From: Micropterix aruncella | Taxonomy: Eukaryota; Arthropoda; Insecta; Lepidoptera; Micropterigidae | Direction of reading: 5' to 3' | DNA: 64,000 nucleotides | Assembly (NCBI GenBank): GCA_944548615.1 | Contig: OX155961.1 | Span: 19,118,746 to 19,182,745 of the forward strand | In this document: positions 45,180 to 56,800 of the stretch, one piece after another | Position numbering within the stretch: position 1 is the stretch's first letter | Layout: each line of letters begins with the position of its first letter | The notes under the pieces: generated by a model | The model's database searches: none | What the model was told of the DNA's origin: nothing | The model's input: only the letters and a program-made list of their open reading frames with translations | Made by a program: the position numbers and the translations under genes

Positions 45180-46330
45180 CAATCTGTAACCTGTTTTTGT
45201 CGTATGTCACAAACTGGCGTCAAGCCTTAGTGGTCGGTGGTTACAGGTCTTACTTCACGACAGTCCCTTCTGGAGTTCCGCAGGGCCCTCACTTAGGTCC
45301 TTTGTTATCCATCGCCTACTTATTCGATATTGGCTTATGCTTTACAAGAGGACATTACATATTATATGTGAATGATCTCAAATTGTATAATTATCTCCAG
45401 ATTCAGACGGACATTGACCAACTCTTGGATTATTGCGTGAAAAATAGGCTCATTTTAAATGGTACTAAAAGTAATAGCATTAACAACACATTTGTTAGAT
45501 TTAGAAATATTTGAAAATTGATCACCTTCGTCAGTTCGCGAGTTACAAAAATACAGTTGGTATAACACAGCACAGCCAGAGATAGACCTTCTAGGTCTAG
45601 TTGGTTATACGATTTCACCTCATTCCGATATGCTAGCATATTTATATGCATAGAGCTATGTTTTTCGCTATAATATTGTTTGTTCTTAATTATTCCTCAT
45701 GTACAACAGTATGCATGTCCTTGTATTTTTTTGTACGTTATAAATAAATAAATAAATTATATTTAGCCGCAAAAGAGACAGCATCCATTTCAAATACGAC
45801 GTAAATGGCGAGTATATCCCCGAAGTTCAGTGCATTCTAGGTCAGGGTGTACAACTGGATCAGAATCTGACGTTAGACCAACACGTCAATAGAATTGTTA
45901 GTCAAACTTCAAGGACTCTGGGTTTTGTGAACAGAATTTTTAAACCATCCTCGAATATAAATATCTTTAAAACGCTTTACTTTTTTATATTCGTAGTACA
46001 TTAGAGTTCACATCTAAAATTTAGAATCCGAAACGTTTTATTAGATACCTAAACTACCGCGAGCACTTAGTACTTGGAACTTACGAGAGCAGGCTGAGCC
46101 ATTTTCGTATGTGTTCACTGAAAGACCGGCGCACAGCCGCTGATATGATTGTTGCATAAAATAATACACAACTTGACTAACTTAATTTTCATTCATTTCA
46201 TTCACAACCAATATTCGGTAAGAAAATTTCACTCTTTGTACCACCAGGAATGGTTCGCTCTCATCATACGTTTGAAGTCCCTCTTGTAAGCTCTAGTTAC
46301 TCGCAAAACTATCATGTAGATACCGCTTGA
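45180..46330 (+). pseudogene. LINE reverse-transcriptase pseudogene, split by an insertion
   Basis: 45197-45514 is the palm region: SYVTNWRQALVVGGYRSYFT, then VPSGVPQGPHLGPLLSIAYL, then the catalytic box as YVND. The usual box is YADD, so one of the two catalytic aspartates is lost. The sequence is then interrupted (45515-45755) and resumes at about 45760 with FKYDVNGEYIPEVQCILGQG, VQLDQNLTLDQHVNRIV and LGFVNRIF. It decays through YESRLSHFRMCSLKDRRTAA toward 46330. It belongs to the Jockey/R1-like side of LINEs. Stops and the lost Asp make it dead. Confidence 0.85.
45515..45755 (+). mobile_element. Retroelement tail inserted into the LINE pseudogene
   Basis: About 240 bp ending TTATAAATAAATAAATAAAT, exactly between the two halves of the reverse-transcriptase frame. 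The tail style is that of the other retroelement ends in the window. Confidence 0.6.
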
Positions 46331-47900
46331 TGACCAAGTACAACGAACGTTTTCAATATATCATATTTCACATGAGCCAACCTAATTTCAGCGAGGCTGT
46401 ACCTTACTTGGTGACTACGAAATAGGTATACACTTCTAATCAACATATATGAAGAATTCGAAAACGAACAGATCGAAAATGAGACATAGCAATAGACTAT
46501 CATTTAAATACATATACCCTATCCTTTATCCTATCCCTCTCCTTTTTTTATCCTAGTGATAGTTCGATAGCAATTTAGTTTACATTAATTCAGTTCAATT
46601 TTGATTAATATGGTACAAGAAAATAATGTAAGACAATACAATAGGAAACAATCGACCAGTAAAATATTGTAATATCATAGTTATAATTAACGGAGCACTG
46701 TATGTTTCCCGAAGATGAAATGAATAAAGAAATAAATGAAATAAGCTGCGGCTTATCTAGATACGAGTAATGACATCAACCATCTCTTCGATTCGACCTC
46801 TCCGTTGCACCGTTTTATTATAATTATCGCATTGATTAACCCGCGTCTGCCTTCAACGAACAATATTGCGATCAGATGACTCATTTTTATCAAAAACTAA
46901 AAATAGGATATTCAAATATTTCTCCTGTACTTGCATTACATTAAACATGATCAGTACATACCAGTATCAAACAGGGTGGAGGGAGGGATAAATGTTGTTT
47001 GTTTGCGCCAGTCAGCGCAGGCCATATCTAGAAAAGTAACCCGGCGCTGTTACGGTAGCCCTCGCCATTGTCTGGTAGCCAATTTAAAATATTGAATGCC
47101 CCGCATTGTTAGCGAAAAGGGCAGCCGACTCAGCTCTAGGTACGATATACACAATGGGTAGGTGCTACATGGCTTTTACTAGTTCATGGGTATCCAAACT
47201 TTGGGTGTATACTTACTACCTACAAGATTGTAGCGACTTATGATGATGAACCATGTAACATTTTAAATTAACAAACATTTCTCTTTCCGAGATTTTATTG
47301 ACATCATTTAACAGGCAAAATTGTCGACTTGCTTGATGATTAATATTATTCAAAGAAATAATAACTTCATTTCTTTCATACCTTGCATTTCATCATTGTA
47401 TAGAAAACAGCGTCTTTCAGAATCATAATTTTTTATTCATGTGAAAATAACCCCACCTGCAGCAATTCTACTAATATATAAGCACGTAAAATTAACATAA
47501 CTATTCACTGTCTCTGTCAACGCTATCACTGGTAAAGCCATTTCTTCCCTTCACTTCTCTTTGATAATTAAATGGTCTAAATATTAAACTCTGTGTTTAT
47601 CTACAGTATGTGATCGCCGAGGAAACGACACGAAGTGGGAACTTCGATCATCGATAACTCACGATATTAGAGCATCCCGCATAATCTTATTGTCAACAGG
47701 CAATATTCTATAACTAACCTATGCTAATATATGAACAATTTGGATATTAGATACTAATTTATACTATATAAAAAGATTGACAACTGCAAGAAAATATAGT
47801 AAAACTTATATTTCGCCTCTTTTTGGGCCCGCAATGTCCTACGCCATAATAAACAAAGGTTATAAGCAACGTCTCAAAGTGGAGGGGTATGGGAAAGGAA
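46331..47900. other. Stretch with a GC-richer island and a possible Helitron end
   Basis: 46680-46745 has an A-rich tail-like end (GAATAAAGAAATAAATGAAAT). 46980-47160 is GC-richer and unique here. CTACTAATATATAAGCACGT at 47469 resembles another lepidopteran Helitron 5' end (CTACTAATATTATAAATGCG), but it is diverged and no 3' end was found. Confidence 0.35.
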
Positions 47901-48213
47901 GGGGAAATTATTTAGAAGATTTAAAAAAATATACATATATTGTATTCGGCAGGATCCTTGCATGTTTCGGCAATGCATTCTAGGGGCAGGCTGAACGGCA
48001 GAGACAGATGCACGTCAAGTGAGAAAAACAAATTGCTGTGATCAATGATAAAGTACAGCAGGTTATTTTCAGATGTCAAAGGACGCCTATCAGACGAAAG
48101 TGTGGTAAATTCGCTTATAGGATTATCAGGTGGGGCTCCCTCCTAAATAGCAGACAGAAACTCTCAAGTCTGTTTTCTCCCAGGTCATCAGCCAGTTTTT
48201 GTAGTCGCTTAAC

Positions 48214-49088
48214 TTGTTAGCTACGCATTTCGCTCTTCTCGACAATAAAGTGAGTATCTTTGAGGCCGAGAAATGCGATATCCCTATACTCCAGAAACTG
48301 CCGCCCAGAGACGACTGGCCAAAAAACCAACTGCACTGGGAGGCTGATAGCCTTAAATCGTGTAATGTTGGGTCCAAATCGGGACTTGACTTACACTGTG
48401 GTATATATGGAGAGTGACCAAATTTCGAAAGAAGTGTAAATTTGGGGAAATAGGCCGTCATATTCCAAGCGGAGGTATACGCCATTATTGAATGTGCGGA
48501 TATCAACCTCCATCCCAATAATTCAAAGCTGGTGCAAAACTGCGTATCACTACTGAATTCCCTGGGCGAAAAGAACAGGGTAATTCTAAGATAGGTTCCC
48601 GGCCATGCAGGAATCGAGGGAAATGAAAAAGCCGACGAACCTGCTAAGACGGGAGCGAAGGGAACGTTATCCGTCCCTGGACCTTGCTGTGGCGTACCAA
48701 AAAGCCTTGCAAACCTAGTGCTCAAAAAATATGTTTAGAACAATCTGTCAACCACTGAAACAACACGCCAGGGTTGAATCTTTTCAAAGCGCTAATTAGG
48801 GCTTACGACTGTTAGACTGCCCGTGAGGCCTTATCGCTAAATAGGAACAATCTAGGCATACTGGTGAGGGCGCTCAAGGGGCATTTTGGCCTGAACAAAT
48901 ACATGTACAACCTCAAGCTCCGAGACACGAAAATGTGCATGTTCTGCCAAGGGGCAGAGGAAACTCCCCTGCACCTCATGTGCGAGTGTGGCCCGCTGAT
49001 GATTAAAAGATACATCCACTTGGGTGGTCATTACCTCCAACTTGAGGAGGTAAAACAATCTGACGCCAAAAGCCTGTTGCGGTTTTAA
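48214..49088 (+). pseudogene. LINE C-terminal relic with RNase H and zinc knuckle
   Basis: Plus-strand frames read DDWPKNQLHWEADS, then CNVGSKSGLDLHCGIYGE (family: YTDGSKxxxGxGxGxYG), then FQAEVYAIIECADIN, then VPGHAGIEGNEKADE, which is the RNase H order, and finally CMFCQGAEETPLHLMCECGP, the cysteine knuckle at the end of such ORF2 proteins. The first catalytic Asp of RNase H (DGS) is replaced by Val, and the frame shifts at least twice (around 48420 and 48740-48860). The long minus-strand open frame at 48126-48725 is a shadow of this gene. The upstream reverse transcriptase is not seen. Confidence 0.85.
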
Positions 49089-49099
49089 AATGACACGAG

Positions 49100-50210
49100 T
49101 CTTAGCGCAGAACGTAGCGAACGTATGTTACAAGGCTCATAAGGACCGTAGAAAAGACCCACACAACAAATAATAAAAAATACTCCCGAAAAAAAGAAAA
49201 CTAATGCTGTTGTATATCGATTAGTAACATCGTTGTCAATAATTTGCCATCATTGCTTAGTACTGAGCCTAAATATTTAAACTGGGTCACCGTCGGAACT
49301 TCATATATAATACATACAATCTATTCCTTAGAACCTAGACTTCTCGAGTGTCCATGAAAAGCCTGAGGTCTCAACATTCCAGAATATATTATTTGCTACT
49401 CTAAATTCACGTAGTAATATATATTCATGTTTACAAAAATAAATATCGTTTTCGTTTAAGGGAGTTTGGGCAACACTGTACTAGATAGAGAGATAATAAT
49501 TATTATTCTGAATAAAATGCGGCTGGCCTCATGTGACATAATATTCTTCCGTTGCCTATCTGCGGTATATTATCGCTTGCATGATATTCTGCGACGCAGA
49601 TTACCATGGGTCGGATGACCGTTACTTCCTGAAATAATTATTTATATAGCATGCATCGTCTTCTTAGACCCATTGGTAGGACCTGACTGACTCCTTAGTT
49701 TTGATCCTATACATAATTAATCAATTGATTTCTATCGGGATGCTCGTTTGGTCAATTCTCTTTCCTTCAAAAAAACCAATTAATGGATCAGTGCAACATA
49801 TTTTGCGCAAAATTTGTAACATACTCGAAGATTGAGCATCATTTTTTTATTAGGTATTTATTTATTTATAGAAATAAAATGCGCAAATAGGATGTCCATA
49901 AATCTGGGGATTGGCTGCTCGTATCGGGATATCCATGACACAATTTAGTATTTTTATAGAAGAAGACCGAGCATCCCAGTAATTTCAAAAAATATTATAG
50001 TGTTACATATTGACTACATGCAACAACCCAACGTTTCGAGCAAATAATAAAATATATAACATACCATCTCTACAAACTCAAATATCTCCTATTCAACATG
50101 TAGGTACATATTCTAAATAACACAAAAGAACGCCAAATTTAGGGTTTCATGAGCTTGATATGAATTATAATTTCTTAATTTATTTTATTTATTATTTTAA
50201 AATAAATTAC
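49100..50210. other. Stretch without a recognised gene
   Basis: AT-rich, with no domains and no repeat shared elsewhere here that I could see. Confidence 0.4.
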
Positions 50211-50214
50211 TATA

Positions 50215-50300
50215 AAACATTGATTTTGCTTACAAAAATAACAGGAACCGAATAGCAAAACCTTAACCTTTTGCTTATTTGATTCTGTCACCCAACTGGG
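50215..50300 (+). repeat. Interspersed repeat, inverted partner of 7845-7930
   Basis: CAGGAACCGAATAGCAAAAC, CTTAACCTTTTGCTTATTTG and ATTCTGTCACCCAACTGG match the reverse complement of the left copy. The similarity seems to extend weakly to about 50390. Confidence 0.7.
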
Positions 50301-51480
50301 ACTAGCCCATTCTAGGGTGGACAGGACTCTCACATTACAATAAATCATGTAAAAGTTTTAGTAAAATACTAATCAAACTTAATTGCCCTAATATGTCGTC
50401 TTGAAATATATATTATGATCAAAATGCAATTCCATCATGTAACCGCCATTAAATGGAACATAACGTTCGAGAATGACAAACGCAATAATAGTTTTAAATA
50501 GTCAAGTCACTTAATTTATATAGCGGAATATTTTTTCTCTTGTATAGTTTAATAATTACATTATATTACATTGTCGTCGTGTCCAATGGACGGCCGAAAA
50601 TCGCTTTTGCACGAGTCAACATATTTGTGTTAGGTAGTAAGTCTCTTCACTGTTCCTTACTTAACATACATAAGTAGTCAAGAATTTAACTATTGGATTG
50701 ACATTAAATAGTATTCAAGAAAATTTTATTAATAATTAAAATAGTCAATTATTCAGAACCTACTAAATGTTACATACCGCAAATTTTACTGACTATTTAT
50801 ACTGTCACGGTTGGTTCCTAAACACGATAGTGATGACTCATCTTCACAGTAAAGTGCGGAATGTATGAAGCAGGCTCTCAAATATTACGATCCGTGTAAT
50901 GAAATACCTCATCAGGGTCGGGGCGGGACGCGATCCCGAATATTAGTTAGGCCTCCCATTTTATGGAGCATAAAACAAAAGGCGACGATGCAGTATTTAA
51001 TTAAACGGGAAATACTCGATACCTGCCTCCGTTGTCGGGTCGACCCAAATAATTTGAATTTCAAATTGACCCATCCAAATAATTATATTAGATCATTAGA
51101 TGAATCTAGCGCCATTTATTTAATACTGTAATGAATGCGCCTTATTTATTACCGTCGTTGGGTCATATTTTGAACGGGTTAGATGCGGCTCGAAGGACCA
51201 TTTGTTGTGAACTTTCTCTTACTTACGTACTTCTGTCGCCCCGGCAAAGGGCATAAAGCCACAGAAAATTTTTAATTTTTTAATTTAATTAATTTAACAA
51301 TTCATTAACAGTGCATAAGTATCACTAATAATTATCATATCAATAAAAAAAATATATGTAATTAAAATTAAAATTAAAATTAAACACGGCTGATATGAGC
51401 ATTAGCATTTAAGTACTGCTGCTGCCCAACTAAGTGCCAGGACTTGTTCCAGGGCAGCTAGCTCTCTAGTTTTTATATCA
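50301..51480. other. Stretch without a recognised gene
   Basis: 50860-51130 has one open frame of 88 codons without a domain. The rest is AT-rich, with an AATTAAAATT simple repeat at 51355-51385. Confidence 0.4.
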
Positions 51481-51535
51481 CATATATTCGGCAATGAATA
51501 ATAATAAAAAAAAAAAAAAAAATAAAAAGGAAAAG

Positions 51536-52160
<625 letters not shown>

Positions 52161-52839
52161 TATTGTGTTAGCAAAAGTGTGTGCTTATGTGTGCGCATGA
52201 TAACTCAAGAATGCGTAGTCTAATTTCAATCATTCTTTCGCCAATTGGTTTCATTTATTATTGAAAAGAATTTCTAGATTTTGGGTTCCATATCTACGCC
52301 AAAAATCGGAGCTGTTATACGAACGGACCTTTAGAAATTTTTGTGAGCACGGTAATTCAAGGACGCATTGTCCGATTTGAAAAATTTCTTATGCCAATAG
52401 GTTCTCTCAGTCAATGGGAAGAACTGACTAGATTTAGACATAGCTACAATGGAAATAGGACCTGTCACACAAACAGACCACTTTTAAATCATAATATAGC
52501 CGTGCCTTTAAAAAATCCTTCGTTAATAGTTTTTATTCATCAATGGGAGGAGATGATTAGATTTATGGTTCCGTATCTATGAAGGAAATGGGGGTTGCCA
52601 TACCAACAAGCCTTTTGCTCGATGGCTCTGGAATTAAAATCGCGAATAGGTTTTTTTGGTGGGTAATGATTAGATTTAGAGTTCCTTATTTATGATAGAA
52701 ACAGGTGCTGCAATACAAACGGACCACTTTGACATTTAACGTGCCTTGTCCGATTTCAAAAATTCTTCCGCCAATGGATTTTATTCGCAGATTAAAGATC
52801 AGAGCAGATTTAGAGTTCCGTACCTACACTATCAGAAAA
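52161..52839 (+). repeat. Diverged tandem-like repeat with GATAACTCAA / TTAGATTTAGAGTTCC words
   Basis: Units of roughly 150-200 bp carry GATAACTC, GCGTAGTCTAATTTCAAT, TTCTTTCGCCAATNGGTTT and AGATTTAGAGTTCCGTA. The same words return at 54030-54160, 54685-54800, 59855-59960 and 63895-64000. Confidence 0.6.
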
Positions 52840-53345
52840 TAGTGTACTATCATGAAATATCGTACTTTTCAAAAATATCTTAAATTGTACTTTTTTTTAA
52901 ATGTCGGCCGAGAAAACATATTTTTGGCGACTTTCGGGAAAATATGTTTTTGCTCCTTTTAGCATTTTATGCTCCGGTTTCCTCATTGAGCTGGTCAGCA
53001 GAGCAGGCAATGACGCAACACGCGGACTCGAGAGCTATTGCGAAGCTTGTTACGGGAGACGAAGCTTGGCGTACATTTACCTAATTATATTGTATCACTA
53101 TTATTATCAAATTATATATTATTTAAATAACTGTTATAGAAGATAGTAGATGTTTCGCGTATCAATTTTATTTTGCTGATCATTGCTTGATCAACGTTGA
53201 ATGACAAAAACAACTACCATTTTTTGAGTCCTCTCCAGATTAAGAAGTGAATATTCGCGCAGCTTATAACTTAGATGGAAGACAACAATTCCTTGTCAGT
53301 GTGCAAGATAACTCGAAAACGCGATGTTCGATTTCAACTGCACCG
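52840..53345 (+). repeat. Module M, left copy (upstream of recombinase gene)
   Basis: ATATCGTACTTTTCAAAAAT leads into ATGTCGGCCGAGAAAACATA, TGCTCCGGTTTCCTCATTGA, CGCGGACTCGAGAGCTATTG and CGCGTATCAATTTTATTTTG. It matches 59345-59890 closely over its whole length, and 54165-54720 more distantly. It contains a small frame, MSAEKTYFWRLS to LESYCEAC, that also stands in the copy at 59419. Confidence 0.85.
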
Positions 53346-53625
53346 TATAGCTATATCGTTCATATACTCGGCCCTGTTGCCAAGTCACTCTTTCCAAAAC
53401 GCATTGTATTCGTCATGATGTTTCAAAATTTTTATATCACCTAACCGTTTAAAATTTTATATTCGTCAACATTATGTTGATCCGACATATATGAATTTTT
53501 TATCGTATTTATGAACTTTTGTTGATCCGAGTTATATCATTTCGCCGAATTAATGAACTTTTGTTGATCGCTTAAGCCCATGTGACCGCTTGTCACGGAG
53601 TGTCCCCACTCCGAACGTCTTCGCT
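53346..53625 (+). repeat. TGTTGATC module, short third copy
   Basis: Starts CGTATAGCTATATCGTTCAT and contains the later part of the module with three TGTTGATC words (near 53479, 53519 and 53561), without the (TA)n tract. It ends just before the promoter region of the recombinase gene. Confidence 0.75.
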
Positions 53626-53639
53626 TTGCTTTGGCTTGC

Positions 53640-53788
53640 GGTCACCTGCAAGTTATCGCGCAGTCGCAGTCGTTCGGAAGCTCTTGCTTGGGCGGTTTGT
53701 TGTAAAAGTTTGCGTTTGATTACTCGCAAAAAATAAGAGATTTGGTTTTTGGTGTTTCCAGTTAATATTCGTAAAATAAACCACCAAA
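53640..53788 (+). promoter_or_regulatory. Putative promoter and 5' UTR of the recombinase gene
   Basis: CGCAGTCGCAGTCGTTCGGA at about 53658 resembles an arthropod initiator (TCAGT-like) about 130 bp before the ATG. No TATA box stands at the right distance. The leader ends CCACCAAA next to the ATG, a good start context. Assignment is by position only. Confidence 0.35.
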
Positions 53789-53800
53789 ATGAGGAGACAG
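53789..53800 (+). other. Exon 1 of the recombinase gene (MRRQ)
   Basis: ATGAGGAGACAG followed by GTAAGT, a consensus donor. It is followed by an intron of about 1.7 kb that contains repeat-module copies. This small exon is the least certain part of the model. Confidence 0.55.
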
Positions 53801-56800
53801 GTAAGTTACTTATATACATAGTTATTTTATTGGCTTTATGTCACATTATAAATAATACCTACAGTAGGTCAGCTCGTTTGCGAGACAGGAATATCATGCA
53901 GCGTCTTTTAAAATAGTGTTTGCTAAAATAGCGCAAAGTAAAGCTTTGCAAAGCCTATAACCCCAGACGGGGTACACAATTTCTTTGTGTGTGTGTTAGT
54001 ATGTCGTGTTAGTGTGAGTGTGTGTTTATGTGTGCACACGATAACTCGAGAATGCGTAATCTAATTTCAATAATTCTTTCCCCAATGGGTTTTATTATTG
54101 AGAAGAACTGGTTATAATTAGGGTTCCGTATATATGCCAGAAATGGGAACTGCCTATCATCGTAGTATTATTATGACATATCGTAGTTTACATACAAGAA
54201 TATCTTAAATCGTACTTTTATAAATACGCCAGTCAAGAAAACATATTGTTGCAACTTTCGGGAAAACATATTTTTTTGTTTTTTTTTTTTGCATTTTTGG
54301 TATGACCCCCTCCCCCCCCCCCCCCCTCCCGCGCCCCATTGAGCTGGGCAACAGAGCAGGCAGCGATGCACTACGCTGACTCGAGTACTATTACAAAGCT
54401 TGCTACGCAAGAAGAAATTTGGCGTACAATTACCTTGTTATATTGTATCAGTATTATTATCAAATTATATATTATTTAAATAACTGTTATAGAGAATCGT
54501 AGATTTTTCACGTATCAAATTTAGTTTGCTCAACATGCTTGATAATGTAAACAGAGTGTAACTGAAATCAGTGTTGAATGGCACAAACGCCTACCGTTTT
54601 TTTAAGCGTTCTTCAGATTAGGCAAAGTGAAGATTTGCGTAGCTTATAACCTAGGTGGGAGGCGAAAATTCGTTGTGAGTGTGCAAGATAACTCAATAAC
54701 TTGTCCGATTTCTTTCGCCAATAGGTTTTATTCGTTATTGTGAAGAGGTAATTTGATGTAGAGTTCCGTACCCGTGATAGAAATAAAAGTTGCCCTATAA
54801 ATGGCCCTCTTTGAAATCCCAGTTTAGCCGCACGATCAAGGCAAGTCGGGAGGAGGTGCGAATCAGTAGGGTAAATCCGAGCAGAAGTATGAGGAAATAT
54901 CAAACTTTCATAGAATATCGTACTTTTAACAATATCGTACCTACAGATATATCGTACTTTTTTAAAAATACTTATCGTACTTTTAAAAAATACCATAATT
55001 TTGCAAAAAAAAACGCACTTTTTAAAAATATCTCCCAGTTGTAGGTAGACCATCTCAAAGCAGGAAAAAAATAAGTCAACGCATTTCTTCCAATACCGCT
55101 GCCGTTTGGTGAGCGAGCTGCGCGGCATAGGAGGCAGGGACAAACTGGGCTAACTTTCACGAGCTATCGCGAGGCCTGTTACGCGAGACGGTCTAACGTA
55201 CATTTACCTATAGTCTGTTTATTAATCAGTGAGCCTTTCCAAGAACGATTAGGTATGAGGTGCCATGTATGGCGGGGGACAGGTATAAGTGGGACAGGTA
55301 TGAGTGAGACAACGATATGCATGGGAAAGAGAGAGATCAAGCCTTCCTAGGTAGACAAATAGTCCAACGGGAGGCGTACTTAAACAGCAATTGTAATCTA
55401 CGAATGTGTGCTCCGATTCTTGTATATTTTTTATTCCTGCCTTTCAAAGACCACCATGAAACTTACATTTCTGTATACTTTTTTATAGATATGCAATATG
55501 CCGATATACATATGAAAGTTTATTTCAGGAGACTTCTAGTTCGGACGAAGATGACCTGAAGTTTTATCCCAGATTTCCGGGTTTGGAAAATTATACTGAC
55601 TCTTCGAATAATTCTTCTACGCTCCCTATAGTTCCACGCATCAGAATAAATAGGGAAGAATTGTCACGATTTGACGGTGCCATGTTGGATCCAACTTTTG
55701 ATGATGACTATATATCTGATGATGAATATTCATCGTCATCAGCAGGAGAACCAAGGCGGAAAAGAAATGAACGAAATATAATTATTCCCGAAAGTCCAGA
55801 AGAGCCTGAAGCAGACATAGAAATCACAAATAAGACTGATGGATTTATCCGAATTAACAATAATATAAAGGTAATTTAGTGAACTTATTTTCGGCAAAAT
55901 ATACATGATGATAATAACCATATATAACCATAACTTACAATATTTCAGTGTTTTGAAGAAGTACGGGCCCTAGATAAATCTTCTGATATTCAAAATTTTA
56001 AGGAGGCTAACAATATTACTGTAACACCACAAGCTATCGATTCGCCCAAAAATAAATTGCTACTCGGGGATTTAACACACTCTGAATGTAGTAACGACTT
56101 TTCTCCGGCGACGGATTGTACAGATTATATTTATAGCAGTGATGAGACATCGTCGTCAACAGGAAAAATGGTAAAAAGAAAACTAAAACGAAACACAGTC
56201 TTATCTCTAATACGACCAACGTTGGAACCTAGGTTACAAAAAGATGATACAATCAATAGTGAAGATGTTGCTGAGGTACGGTCGTCCATGTTAATAGTTG
56301 CTATTTTTAATTTCTTTAAGGGATATCTTTAAAGGTTGGTTGCTATTTTCAGAATTTTGAAGACGTGGGTACAACATCGGTGGTTGAAGAAAAAGATCAC
56401 AACAAAGAACAAAAACGAAAAAGGATTTGGAACAGAAAAAACGCATGTGTTTTTTGTGAAAAATTAGTTACAAATTTTACTCGGCATCTGCAAAGACACC
56501 ACTCCAATGAGCAGGAGGTAATAAAATATTATTCAATTAATGATGCAGATCTGAAGACAAGGAAAAAGAATCGCCAGACTATAACGGATTCATTAAGAAA
56601 CCGCGGTAATTTCCTGTACAATAGTAAGGTTTGTTTTGAAAAGAAAGGCATACTATTGCCCAATAGAAGGAAAATAGTAAACGATAATCCTGATAGCCCT
56701 TCCAATTTTGTAACATGCAAAACTTGTCTTGGAATATTCAAACGTGCCACATTTTACAGACAAATGTGGGGAACACACTTTAAATAAAAATCTTCTAGAT

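Noticed and set aside
48126..48725. Minus-strand open frame of 199 codons
   Set aside because: It lies opposite the LINE RNase H relic, whose plus-strand motifs (VPGHAGIEGNEKADE and others) are clear. The minus frame has no domain.
53640..53700. TATA-driven promoter for the recombinase gene
   Set aside because: No TATA box at a suitable distance. Only an initiator-like word is present, so the promoter call is kept weak.
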